From assembly GCA_035771165.1 (NCBI GenBank), contig JAWNZC010000346.1:456001-520000 (forward strand): 64,000 nt of DNA, in the 5' to 3' direction. Made by a program: the position numbers and the translations under genes. This DNA comes from Paragorgia papillata. Taxonomy: Eukaryota; Cnidaria; Anthozoa; Scleralcyonacea; Coralliidae. Positions 41,043 to 63,739 of this stretch are shown here, piece after piece. The notes below the pieces were generated by a model, which was not told the origin of the DNA, ran no database searches, and saw nothing but the letters and a program-made list of their open reading frames with translations. The stretch's first letter is position 1. The number at the start of each line of letters is the position of its first letter.

Positions 41043-41165
41043 CGCATGATATCAAGAATTATCAAGGCCTCTGTTTGTGTTATCCGCCTCAGCCTTCGGC
41101 TTCGGCAGATAACACAAACCTCGGCCTTGATAATTCTTGATATCATGCTCAACCTCATCCAATAA
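41043..41165. repeat. Foldback sequence, tatcaagaattatcaagg arms, copy 1
   Basis: The arms atcaagaattatcaaggcc and complement enclose ttatccgcctcagccttcgg / ttcggcagataa. Unique flanks give aataattgtata on either side in inverse orientation. Confidence 0.8.
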
Positions 41166-41344
41166 TTGTATATTATCTGTAGTTTCTGGAGGTGTTATCT
41201 GTAGGAAAAAGGACTTATCATGCATGTGCTGACGTGACGCCACTGACGAGCTGACAAACCGAAGAAAAGCGCGGGGAAAAAAAGCAACTGTCTTTGAACT
41301 GCATTTCTTGGTCCTGAGGGAGTGATTCTCTTTATATTTTCAAC

Positions 41345-41520
41345 TGAAATGTATAATAAAACAATTACAGAATTCGACTTTTTTTATATCAAGAATTATC
41401 AAGGTCTCAGACCGCATTATATCAGCCTCAGCCTTCGGCTTCGGCAGATAACACAGACTTCGACCTTGATAATGCTTGATATCACAAAAGTCTCATCCAA
41501 TAATTGTTTAGTATACGTAT
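41345..41520. repeat. Foldback sequence, tatcaagaattatcaagg arms, copy 2
   Basis: Same family, 330 bases from copy 1, with mutations in both arms (gactt for cctcgg). The outer arms aacaattacagaattcgac / catccaataattgttt are retained. Confidence 0.8.
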
Positions 41521-41634
41521 AGTATCTCCCAGATTTGTGCCCGACCGTGGTTGCGTCGAGGATTTTTAAAGCAAAATCAGGGTGGTTGGTGACTCTGTAT
41601 ATGACAAAACATGCCACTCAAATTGAAATAAAAG

Positions 41635-42335
41635 TAGCGTGCTGCGTAAGCAGTGTAGAAACAACAATCGAAACGTTTCTCTCCACGTTTCTCTCTGAGG
41701 AAGGGAAACGTTAGACTCCTACGTTCTCTGTTTCGGCAGTATATCTAACCTTACTATATTTTCACTCAAATTGAGTTGTTCAATTTGTCTGACTCGATTT
41801 CTAGCCCAACTCAACAAAAAGCTATTGACTTTGTCGTTTCTTGCAATATTCTCTTCACCAAAATGTTCAGAAGTTCGTTCTGAAGTTTGCAAGTTCATTT
41901 GGGAAGTTCCGCGTAAATTCGTTTTGAACTACGCATTTGATTGGCTACTAGGAACCAAACAGCCAATCAAATGCTTAGTTCAAAACGAACCTGCGTACTG
42001 TAATAAAAATATTCACGTTGTCCATCTTGAATTGTTTCAGGAAAAATGAGTATTTCGAGTAATTCTATCGAAATGTATCCATTATGGTTCTCGGCCCAGG
42101 ACTGGTTTTTTGATGCATAATAATTTGATTACTCAATGTATGATCGAAGGCGCACAGGGCTTTTCTTTTGATAGCATGTGGTCAATGTGGCAGTGTTAAA
42201 ACACTTTGAAGTACGAGGGTGACACTGAACTAGCGAAATATCACTTATAAGACTGAAAATTTGTCAAATTTGATAAAATCCGGTGTAATAAAATGTCTGA
42301 GCAGTTCTTCTTTATTACAATATATTAGAATGGCT
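41635..42335. other. Hairpin-family and repeat A debris downstream of the KDEL receptor
   Basis: 41640-41760 is a rearranged member of the 19.4-kb hairpin family (gtgctgcgtaagcagtgtag, ggcagtatatctaacctta). 41870-42000 is an inverted family-A relative (gaagttcgttctgaag; ccaatcaaatg). No exon was found here, including the missing KDEL receptor tail. Confidence 0.5.
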
Positions 42336-45300
42336 TTAGTTGTAGTTTAAAGATAAAAACTCCACATTCACCTTACAGCCACCTACTTTCTCATCGCAAC
42401 TGCCTACTTGAAATAATTCTGAAAGCCCTGCCCCAATTTTCAAAATACAACAAACACATACCTTTAGTAATATACAAATAGAAGAAGTCGCAGTAAAGAA
42501 CAGTTTGAACACATCCAGCAACAACTGCAATGAGGTCGTAGAATCCTTCAGTGGCGTAGCGTAGAATCCAGTTAGCTAAGTAGAGGGCACGGTATGATCC
42601 GAGGGCAAAGAGATAATGACTGGTAATGGTCTCAGCTTCTCCAGTCTTTGAAATCATGAAGAGCTGAGGAAGGATAGCTAAGGATTCAAGGTAGATGGAA
42701 AACGTCCATAAAACCTAGGAACATTAATGGCAACTGATTAATTCTTTTAACAAATAGTAATAGAAGCACAAATTTGTGGAAACACCATGTTTATTGCTGA
42801 ACTTTCAACCTGTGATGAACCCAGCCTGAGTCAACAGGTTGAAAGTTCCATTGTTATTTCACACTGTCTAACACCAGATGATTTTACTCATCAAGTGAGA
42901 ATCTGTGTGAAAAGTTTTAAAAAAGCTACAAGTGTTGGCAAAATGTATCTAGCAGATAATAATTTTACAGGGATATCTGACCATGTCTGGGTAGCAACCT
43001 CGATGTTATTCAGCTTCATATTCCAGGCAGTGGTGCTTTTAACTTTATTTCATGTACATGTATTCATATTGCGATTCACAGTTACAACATTATCTTATTG
43101 ATTCTACTTACGCAAAATTTTTACTAAATTATAAGCAATAGTTTTTGAAATATTGGTTAAAATGGTCAGCTCAAGCCTCAAGGTTGGAGGTCAGGTTTCC
43201 AGATATTGGAGGTCTGACTCTGATTGGACAACAATTAGAAAGTAATTTGCTGCTCGGGTAAGCAGCCAGTATTTGGGGGGTATTTGGGGGTGGGGGGGTA
43301 TGTGAAAATGTGCCACCAACTGACACGGCTGCAAAGGAGTCTGACTAAGGGTTAACTGAATCTGCTGGGTTAACTAAATCCTACTGGGTCAACCAAAAAC
43401 GGCTTTGTTGTGTGCTATATCTAATACTAGATACTGTAATCTATTTGACTCATCAAAGAGGGAACTATCAGCCAACCTACACAACAATGGGTTACTACAG
43501 TGGAGCCTCGCTATAACGCGGTAGTTGGGGTCCTTAGTGGTGACCGCTTTATAAATGAAGTGCATTATTGCGAGGTACGGCAAAACATCTCGTTCCCAGT
43601 ACTCTTCCCACTCTGGGAGCGAGATTGAGTACTGCTAGAAGCACTTTCTGTTCGATTCTAAAAATCCAAATCGCGACTGAGGAAGTTTGAAGTCCACTCA
43701 AGACAGACTTCAACAAAATGGAATTGAAATAAGATTTTTGAGCACATGGTTTTCATTTCTCGCAATGATCGCACTGCCATGTTGTCGTTTTATCTCGTAA
43801 TGATTCATGCGATTATTCAGGATGATCAGTGATCGTCAGCCGACAAGATCAAATTGTTTCCAATGTGCAAAATCGAAACTTCAGTTTCAGTGTCATATTA
43901 CACATCAATTCTGTCTCTATTTTGTGGAATTTAGCTGTCTGTGGTGAACTTTAGTATTGTTGGTAAACATAAGTATAAGTCGTCAAATGACAAACCAGGA
44001 AAAGTAAAATTTGGGGATCCAAGGATCAACCGTGTTATACCGAGTCACGTATTATAACAATGCACGTGCGTTATAGCGAGGCTCCACTGTACATAGCTGT
44101 TACATGTATTTTGCACATATACAATGTTTATGTATTACCAAAGTCATATTGAACAAGCATGGATAGAAGTTTGAAGTAAACACTGGAGTGCATAGGAGTT
44201 TTACAAAATAGGAGTTTTACAAAAACTCAAAACATTTACCTCCATGACATTTAAACTATGGTTCACAAGCACTGCCAGTCCAGCTACTGGGACAACAATA
44301 AATTCCATTCGGAATGTATCATGATTGGAATCATATGTGGCTTTAAATTTCACAAGCATGAGGTAGACTGTTGCATATGAACATACAATAAATATCACTT
44401 TCATCACAGTGTTGTACGGAGATATAAAGGTGGTGAACAGATCTAAGTATCGTGTGGTGAACACAAGTGCAAAAAGGATCTGACTTTTGCCTGAAAGACC
44501 TATAAAAAAGAAAAACTAATATTATTACAAATAGAAGTACAGTATAGTAAGGTTTGAGTACTGCTGAAAATATTGAACAAAGTTTCTACTCAAACCTTAC
44601 TATATTTTGATTTGTATTTCAACAAGGTTCAAATTAACTATTGAAAACTGGTTCATGAATTAAAAAAAAGTTCCATCAGTATAATGCCTGATTTTTGACC
44701 CCCATTTTAAAGTAGTAATAAATGCCTTAAAAACTTATAAACTAATACTCTCAAGAAACAAAAAGGTTTATTTTTTGTAGAGATCTTGATATCCGTGTGT
44801 AACATGCCTGATTTTAGTTTTTCTCACAGTCTTTTCTTCTCTTTGAAACTCCCACAGCTTATTGTAGTGTGCTAGGTCTTTGCTATGTTCACATTTATTC
44901 TGTGCCATAGTGGGTGTCAAAGTTTGCGTGGATGCAAGTGGGTGCTCGAAAAATGCTTCCACAGTACCACTGACCACTTAACGTATACTACTTCATGTAC
45001 GCTGTGTCGCTGTGTGAGACCAGTTCAGCATTAGTACCAAATCTGCGATTATATAAAGTTTCAAAAGTCACTCGTTATTTTCGATTCGTGATTTTTATTA
45101 AAATTTTTTGCTTTTGCGTTCATTAAGTTTGTAATTTGGTTCATGAATCACAAACCGTTAATTCGAACCTTGTTCAACACTGCCTAGACAGCACACTACT
45201 TTAATTTCACTGTTTAGTACATACATGTAACATTATTACTTGGGCTAGCTGTGAAAAGTAATTACATGTACTGTCTGACATTCACGTCTTAAAAGCTGGT

Positions 45301-46788
45301 TCACTAGTCTCAAAAATAACATCATAAATGCTTGCCGCAAGCTACATGTACAGGGTCCGAATGTCATGGGTCAAATTGGGTTGGTTCTGACATAATTGTA
45401 AACATGGCAAATGCTTATGGGTGATAACTCTAGAACTCTACAGCCACTATTCATTATTAGCTGTGGATGTAGATATCATATGCCTGCCACTACCAGAATG
45501 CTTTGTCAATACCCAATACTGTGATACTGGCAAACCAGCAGGTTAGCTGTTGTCACATACTGTAACACCAGCTCAGATGAAGGCTTTCCATGCATGGTCA
45601 TGTTCAATATGGGCCTGGAAGCTAAATTTGCTTCATGGCGTAATGGGAGCTGAAATATAAGTAGATTCTGGAAATAAAAATAGCCTGGCATCTAGGTTGA
45701 CCTAACACTACATGTATCAAATGTCATCATGTAAATCTTTATTAATATGCAAGGTACAAAATAATAGCTAGTCATCAGACAATTATCTGGCCAGAAACAC
45801 CAAAAACCCAAATTTGATAAACAAGAAAGACTGCCTGTGCGACTGGCCAATTCACAAACAAGATGTACAGACAAGACACTGATGTTGTGTAATGTATGAA
45901 AACTGCAGAGCACTCAAAGAAAGTAAGCTGTGGAGAAATATAAATTGATATGTTTTTGTTACATCACTGAGCTGCACAGAATAATATAATTTATGCAAAT
46001 TATACCTGTATGCAGAGCTTGTTTGGCAAAGTCTAGCTACAGTGGCTGTGCATACAAGAATAGCTTTCTCTCTTAAATTGAAAATTTAATGTGAACAATT
46101 TTTGTGCACATTGAACAAACTTTCCATTTCCTTAATTAATTAAACATGCAGACTTTAACACTCCAAAGCTCTTTGATCATGTAACCCAGGCAAACATTGA
46201 CTAAAGAACAATAACACCATTATTATATCAAACTCGTCTCCAGGGCGATGTGGCGAACCCACAATCTGGTCCACGTGTCGGTCCGATTGGGAAAATAACA
46301 ATAACTTTATATATTTAATAGAAACCTTTGAATATTTGAAAGAAACACAAGTTTGATTTATTGTACATTTTAGACGAGTATAATACGAACCCAGATAACA
46401 CACTCTGATAGACTAAATAGATTCATTATCCTGAGATATAAACCGATGTATATATAAACACAGTCATCTTTTGACCCCAGTGCTTTTGAAAATCATATTA
46501 TGATTCACAAATACACGGCTAGAGGATGTATATTTTCAGAAGTAGACTACACAAGGAGACTAAAGCACAGCTATCACTAAGTATAATTTGAGAACAAAGC
46601 CATCGGCAGCGAACAAACAGTAGTGTTATAAATGTAATACAAAGTGGCTAGCCAATAAATTATAAACGCTACGATCTGTCAAAGTTTGCTAGCTTACCGG
46701 CACAAGATCGGGTCTTCCATATTTTCCACAACAGCAAGAGGATTGCCAGAAGATGGGACAAGTCGCCAATGAGCCGAAATATGTTCAT
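42336..46788 (-). CDS. KDEL receptor (ER lumen protein-retaining receptor)
   Basis: Seven-helix Golgi/ER membrane receptor that binds C-terminal KDEL-type signals at acidic pH and returns escaped ER proteins through COPI vesicles. Coding exons on the minus strand are 46788-46698 ([20 protein letters not shown] to CA, phase 1), 44499-44240 ([20 protein letters not shown] to HSLNVME, phase 0) and 42714-42462 ([20 protein letters not shown] to [10 protein letters not shown]). These 201 codons run colinear with the vertebrate protein and keep R47, D50 and D193 of the binding pocket. The 3' end is unresolved: the usual LKGKK-type tail was not found. A stop at 42336 with an AATAAA complement at 42311-42316 suggests the transcript ends there, through a very short intron (acceptor 42419 or 42407) or by read-through to a stop at 42391. 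Intron 2 holds a pogo-like MITE. Confidence 0.93.
43498..44089. mobile_element. pogo-like MITE family E, copy 2, in KDEL receptor intron 2
   Basis: Ends CAGTGGAGCCTCGCTATAAC and complement, TA flanks (43496-43497, 44090-44091). The inside is colinear with 21833-22465 (e.g. tttgaagtccactcaagac, aatgacaaaccaggaaaagt). Confidence 0.9.
44515..46697. other. KDEL receptor intron 1, no gene seen
   Basis: Mostly unique AT-rich sequence. A small hairpin at 44541-44612 has tatagtaaggtttgagta arms. A fragment at 45170-45210 resembles the hairpin family. Nothing coding is supported. Confidence 0.5.
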
Positions 46789-47637
46789 CTTGACACGAAG
46801 AAAGGACACAAGCCGTGAACAAAGTATATGTTCTGCGAGTCGCTTTCAATCATTCAATGTCGCCTTTCTTCTCGGCTCGCCACGTCGGCACTATGCGACC
46901 GCGCAGTTGCAGCCGCACCGACGATCGTTAAGTCGTCGGCGGGAGTTCGACACTTCCGATGTTACCCGAAGTCAAAATGAACAAAAAGCAAGAACATTAT
47001 AACAACGATTTATTTTCTGATTTTTAAAACGTTTCTAATTTCGTAGTTCGTAAAAAGTTTCTAATTTTGATAAGGCTAATAGTTTGTTCTAAAACAAATA
47101 CAAAGAATTTTAGATGTAGTTTAATTTAAACAGTGGTTCCAAAGACCCCCAGTTTAGACAAAATTAAAAGAAACGATATTTGCTTTACTAAAATAGATTA
47201 CAACTTACGCGCGCTGTGATTGGTCAGTTACCGTGTTAAACAAACACGATTATGACGTCCCAATATATTTCTTTTAGTCTTTTATTTCTTTTATAAAACG
47301 CCAGGAAATAGCCAAGCCAGTTTGGGAGAATTCAAAATTAAAGTGCTTATGTAATATTGGTTTACATAAACTTTCAAATTCAGTCGCACACTCGCATTTG
47401 AATCAAGCTATATAAAAACAAGGTAAATCGGCCACTTTTGATTTCGACATTTATATATACTAATATAAACATTGCAATCATTTGAGCTATTAAAAAGGGT
47501 TCGTCAGTTGTTGTTTTTAAAAGAGCTTTTGTGCTGTGAAAGAGACAAAAGTTCTTTGTTATAAAAGCTCCTAATAACAGTTTCCGTTTGTCCCACAAGG
47601 CACGAACGAGAAAACCTTTGCGTCACGTCACAGCAAC

Positions 47638-47702
47638 CTCGTACCCAGGCTCTTTGCTTGGCGCCCCCTAACACGTGGCTGGAGCCTGGGTACGAGGTTG
47701 AC
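47638..47702. repeat. Hairpin of the tacccaggg family
   Basis: aacctcgtacccaggctc and its complement gagcctgggtacgaggtt, with a loop of about 28 bases. Confidence 0.85.
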
Positions 47703-47864
47703 GTCACAGTTGGTTGACTTTCAGGCGCGCAACTAAGGGGGGGGGGGTGTTGGGGGGTTGCAACCCCTGCCATTTTTAACCTCTGCCCATTTTGTGAGAC
47801 CTCTAATACTAGGTTAGACATTAGACCTCTAATACTAGGTTTGACATGTCTTCAACCCATTTTG

Positions 47865-48190
47865 GGTTCGCGTCCAGACTAGTATGGCAAGTGCACACCC
47901 GAGATATTTTTTGTCAAATGACGTTGCACACTTGAATTATTCTAGGGGGCTCCGGAGCATGCCCCCCGGAAATTTTTGAAATTTAGAGTCTCGGAAATGC
48001 CATTTCCTGCATTCTGAGGGTTGATTTTTAAGAACATTGAAGGTCATAAAATGTCATAAAAAGTTCGCAACACTGAGTGCACACTTGCACACCTGAATTT
48101 ATTAGACTCATAAATGCACACTTGCACACCTGGATTTTTGTCTTGCACACCCGAGATCTCGTCGAAAACTGCCATACTCTGCAGTCTGGG
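47865..48190. repeat. Dispersed repeat with gcatgcccccc core, copy 2 (inverted)
   Basis: Shares ggagcatgccccccgga and ggaaatgccatttcctgc with 15345-15740 in the other orientation. It contains its own imperfect direct repeats (gcacacttgcacacctg). It lies upstream of HPS6. Confidence 0.6.
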
Positions 48191-48498
48191 TTCGCGTCAA
48201 AGAAAATTAATAAATTGATGAATGAATGAATGAATTAATTAATTAACATTTTTTAAATTAATTAATTTTAACTATTATGTTTGTTAATTTCCCAAAATAT
48301 TTAGTTTAATCAAAGCCATAATTATCGAATGGAGAATAATAAGCTCATTGTTCATACCTTTCGTAACGTTTCGTAACTGTTCGTGACCTTTCGTACTAAT
48401 TTGATACTTTCGACAAAAAATTGTCCTTTCGACGGATGGCATCTAGTCAGACTGGCGTTTTTGTTTTTCTCAGCTTTGAAAGCATTAGTCAATAGGCA

Positions 48499-60380
<11,882 letters not shown>

Positions 60381-60561
60381 AATTTCGTGTTGTTGTTGTT
60401 GTTGGTATAAACTGTTGTCACTACCGTGGAGAACCACTGACCTATATATAACTGAACTATAACTAACCTGTATCAATGGCAAATGGGTGACCAATCCAAG
60501 ATGGCGGTTTATAGTCCTTTCCACTTTCTCTCATAATAGTAACCGCTGACCTGTCTCTGAT

Positions 60562-60633
60562 AAATGAATTGATCGGCCTGCGGGCGCGGCTGAGCGTAGG
60601 CTCAGCCGCGCCCGCAGGCCGATCAATTCATTT
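60562..60633. repeat. Perfect 33-bp-arm palindrome
   Basis: Arms start aaatgaattgatcggcctgc; the 6-base spacer is cgtagg. The arm core is G/C-rich. Confidence 0.93.
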
Positions 60634-60644
60634 ATAATTCATTT

Positions 60645-60796
60645 AAGATGGCGGAAATAAGAGTCTTCTCTCATGGTAGTGACCACTGACCCTATTCTGC
60701 CAACATGTTTACTTGACTGTAGAGTCAAGTAAACATGTTGGCAGAATAGGGTCAGTGGTCACTACCATGAGAGAAGACTCTTATTTCCGCCATCTT
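60645..60796. repeat. Perfect 74-bp-arm palindrome
   Basis: 60645-60718 and 60723-60796 are exact complements with a 4-base spacer (gtag). Arms start aagatggcggaaataagag. Confidence 0.95.
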
Positions 60797-61079
60797 TTTT
60801 CGGTCACTTTTTGGGCGGGACTCGCAGTCCAGTTATATATAGGTCAGCTCCTGGGTCAGCGATTCTTTGTCCTATAGTAGTAACCGCTGACCTTTTTCTC
60901 ATAAATGAATTTCTAACTGGATTGATTGGTCTGCGGGCCCGTCTGAGCCCACAGTCAAATAAACATTGAACAGAATAGGGTCAGCGGTCGCTACCATGAG
61001 GGAAAGGATCTATATTTCCGCCAACTTTGTGGACGGGGTCCGCAGTCCAGTTATATATAGGTCAGTGGTGAGAACCTCG

Positions 61080-61770
61080 TTTCAGTGAAAAAATCCAAAT
61101 GAAATGTAATGAAACAAAAAATCATTTCTAGAAAATATTTTCTTCATTCGACTCTATTTTGTATTACATACAGGTTTTGTCGACAGCGGTAGATAAATAT
61201 ATATTTTTAATTGAAAATGTTTGCATCTGATTCTTGGAATAGGTGCATGATTACATTATTTGTCTAAACTTTTCTGATAATTAGAATGTGTTATCTAAAT
61301 CTCAGTTGCGACCAGCACAACGTATACAAATCAGTCTATATAAATAAGATTTATTCTACATTATAAAATAGCTCGCGTCTTGTGATTGGTCAGTTACCGT
61401 GGTGTTTATATCAGGCTATGCAAACGGTTGTGACGTCACGGCGCATTTCTTAGTCTTATTTCCTAAACGAAATGAGTAAGTTGTTCGATTGGGAGAATTC
61501 TACGGTACTTATGTGAACACATAAATATAAACTTTCGAATTCTCCCATCTCACTCTCGTTTTTGCTTCAGGCTATATTAAAACAGGCCGCCATTTTCTAT
61601 GTCTTAAATATTAATTCATAAACTTTACTGTAATACAGAGTTTTCGGCCATTGAGACGGAAAAATCATATTTTTGCTGCGTGAGGTAGTGTTGAAACACA
61701 AATCGAAATACAGTAAGGTTGGATATAATGACAAAACAGAGAACGTAGTAGTCCAACGTTTCGAGCGAAG
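61080..61770. other. Gene-free stretch with hairpin-family fragment
   Basis: AT-rich. It contains a gattggtcagttaccgtg segment also found at 47218-47236. The end (61672-61770) is a fragment of the 19.4-kb hairpin family, joined directly to the SINE. Confidence 0.5.
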
Positions 61771-61771
61771 G

Positions 61772-62404
61772 TTGGCGAGTGCTGTTAGTGCGCTGCCTCT
61801 CACCAATAGTTAAGCCCGATTGGACGGGGTTAGTACTTGGATGGGTGACCGTCTGGGAATAACCCCGTTCTCGAGCTTGAGACTCATGTGAGTAGAGTTT
61901 AGTTGGTCTCTCCCGTGCTTCGAGGGTTTTTCACCGGGTTCTCCGGTTTTCCTGCCTCCGCAAAACCAACACCTGGGTCTTAGCTGTAATTATTTTATTA
62001 TTGAGTCGGTTTTCTTTGTTCTTTCGAGGTCTTTATATCGCATAAAGCCCTTGAATACTAATTAGATAAGAAATTAAGAAAAAAACAAGGAAAATCTTTG
62101 TCCAAGGTGGGAAAAAAATACAAAACTTTGTTGGAAAACCTCCTCGATAATAAATTAAGTCAGATAAATCCCTCGAACGTCGAGATGTATGCGATATAAA
62201 GCCCTCGGACGCTGCGCGTCCTCGGTTCTTTATATAGCATACATCCCTCGTTCTCGGGATTTATCTATTACTTCGTGGGCCGACATGTGTCGTATGGCGG
62301 CTGCCTGAGCGCCTTTAATATGCCTTCGATTCGGCCATGTCAAAAATTATTGTAAGGCGCTTTTGAAAACCTTAAAGTTGAATTTGCGCGGTATAAATAA
62401 ATGA

Positions 62405-62446
<42 letters not shown>

Positions 62447-62450
62447 GGCC
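61772..62450 (+). mobile_element. 5S-rRNA-derived SINE, interrupted by a palindrome
   Basis: The head (61800-61865) resembles the 3' half of 5S rRNA, including GTTAGTACTTGGATGGGTGA and CTGGGAATA, which covers the internal pol III promoter region. A body shared with the copy at 59.6-59.9 kb follows (cttcgagggttttt, cttagctgt, tgtcgtatggcg). The end has a LINE-like 3' tail (gcgcggtataaataaatg) and a (TTA)n array at 62408-62445. A foldback sequence (about 62015-62275) interrupts the body. Such SINEs depend on partner LINEs for movement. Confidence 0.8.
62015..62275. repeat. Foldback insertion within the SINE
   Basis: The core arms agataaatccctcgaacg and tgtatgcgatataaag are mirrored around cggacgctgcgcgtcc. 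The intact SINE copy at 59.6 kb lacks this segment. Confidence 0.75.
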
Positions 62451-62580
62451 CTTTGTCAGAGAGACACGTTTCTCACACACGCTTTTCTCTGACGAAGGGC
62501 CTTCGCTCGAAACGTTAGACTCCTACGTTCGCTGTTTCGGCAGTATATCCAACCTTACTATATTTCGATTTGTATGTAAC
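62446..62580. repeat. Hairpin-family copy next to the SINE tail
   Basis: aaggccctttgtcagag faces ctctgacgaagggcct, followed by cgctcgaaacgttagactcc and ggcagtatatccaacctta. As at 32041 it starts directly at an (ATT/TTA)n run. Confidence 0.7.
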
Positions 62581-62816
62581 ATACACTACTGTACGAATGT
62601 TGTATCTTGCCTAAAATACGGCTACATCTAAATAAGTTAACTAATCATGTTCACCGATTATTTTGTTCTAATTCGTGCAGTAAAATTGAGCTAAGTTTTA
62701 GTATATATTCTGTATATATTAAACAAAGTAATCATAGGGTTGAAGATCATGCGATTTTCTTAGCGTCAGCAGTATGACATTCTCACTGAAGAGATTCTAC
62801 GGATTGACTCTGTAGT

Positions 62817-63413
62817 TTAAAGATAATTTATAATGGTCTTCTTCGGAGAATCCTCGCCACTTTCTGACCCCGTGCAATTTGGTTCCGGCGGTTGATCCTT
62901 TTCTGGATTCTCGATGCCCTTGTGGTCACTACTGTTCCCGTCAGAGCAGCATCGCCTATGATAGATAGGCCTTCGTATCGTCTCATCTCTTTGCATAGGT
63001 CCTATTGCTTCAATCTTGTCACTGGAATCCGACTGTCCCACAAGCTTGGAATCGAGAAGGACATCGCAGCTGTTCCGCCTCACGCGGACTGGCTTTCGTG
63101 TTGCTTTCTTCCTCTGAATGCCAGCTTCTCGCAGAATGTCTGGAAATGTGACGGTTTTTACCGGGCAGGTATCGAAAGGAAAGAATGATTCTTCAGCTTG
63201 CATTCCGCAGCTGAAATAACACGGCGAATCACAACGACGCTTGAGGCTGTCGACAAGCTGCAAAACAGGACTTACATTGTTGCCCTTGCGTCCATATTGA
63301 GCTCTGTCCGGAACTTTTGCCTTGTCGTCTTCATTTTTATTTGGGTTCACAGCGGTCGGCTCAACTACTTTAATTTCTGGAACAGGCCGCGGGACAGGCG
63401 TTTCAGAGTCATT
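62817..63413 (-). CDS. 3'-terminal exon of an unidentified gene
   Basis: An open frame of 198 codons on the minus strand runs from a splice acceptor (pyrimidine/CA-rich ...cacacag at 63414-63415) to TAA at 62817. The gene continues beyond the right edge of the window or into an exon not recognised. The sequence is hydrophilic and probably disordered: proline/acidic start (NDSETPVPRPVPEIKVVEP), a cysteine-containing middle (CDSPCYFSCGM), a basic patch (RKKATRKPVRVRR) and a serine/acidic end. CPVKTVTFPD contains KTVTF, which fits the RVxF docking motif for protein phosphatase 1; this is a short motif and weak evidence. I do not recognise the family. Composition and length argue for a real exon rather than a chance ORF, but no homologue is named. 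Confidence 0.55.
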   Translation of the reverse strand, partial: NDSETPVPRPVPEIKVVEPTAVNPNKNEDDKAKVPDRAQYGRKGNNVSPVLQLVDSLKRRCDSPCYFSCGMQAEESFFPFDTCPVKTVTFPDILREAGIQRKKATRKPVRVRRNSCDVLLDSKLVGQSDSSDKIEAIGPMQRDETIRRPIYHRRCCSDGNSSDHKGIENPEKDQPPEPNCTGSESGEDSPKKTIINYL

Positions 63414-63563
63414 CTGTGTGTGTGGATAGCAGAAGTTTAGTATGGTTTAATACAACGTTTATTGTAAGGTTTCTGTTGTTAATCACACAGTACCCTTACT
63501 TAAAAACACAATTCATAATCTCATCATATCCATTTTAACCCATTCCATCTTAAGTCATCCTAA

Positions 63564-63735
63564 AGCCTGGCATTCACTAGAGAAAATTTCCGAAACGCGG
63601 TTTCAGAAATAAACGTTTCCAATGTATGTTGAAAAGTTTCCGAAACTTTTTCTCAGAAACCAAGTTTCCGTGATTAGAGCACTGTTCTATTTTTTGAAAC
63701 AAGTTTCGGAAACTTGTTTCAGTGTATGCCGGGCT
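63564..63735. mobile_element. Short MITE
   Basis: AGCCTGGCATTCACT / complement AGCCCGGCATACACT, with internal gtttccgaaac repeats in both directions. TAA precedes it; the right flank is consistent but not exact. It lies upstream of the 62817-63413 exon, in its intron. Confidence 0.7.
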
Positions 63736-63739
63736 AACG

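Larger units (their letters stand above)
46789..48498. promoter_or_regulatory. Divergent upstream region of KDEL receptor and HPS6
   Basis: 1.7 kb separates the two start codons. It holds a gtacccaggctc hairpin (47638-47702), a G-run (47739-47749) and the 47865-48190 repeat. A CpG-rich patch at 46860-46950 next to the KDEL receptor ATG may mark its promoter. No specific factor site is claimed. Confidence 0.4.
60400..61078. mobile_element. Foldback element directly after HPS6
   Basis: Repeated and inverted copies of actgacctatatataactg, ccaagatggcgg and gtaaccgctgacc. Two perfect palindromes lie inside (60562-60633, 60645-60796). It begins about 20 bases after the HPS6 stop codon, so it may supply the 3' UTR. 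Confidence 0.7.

Noticed and set aside
61800..61870. Functional 5S rRNA gene
   Set aside because: Only the 3' half is present, with changes, and it is joined to a SINE body shared with another copy.
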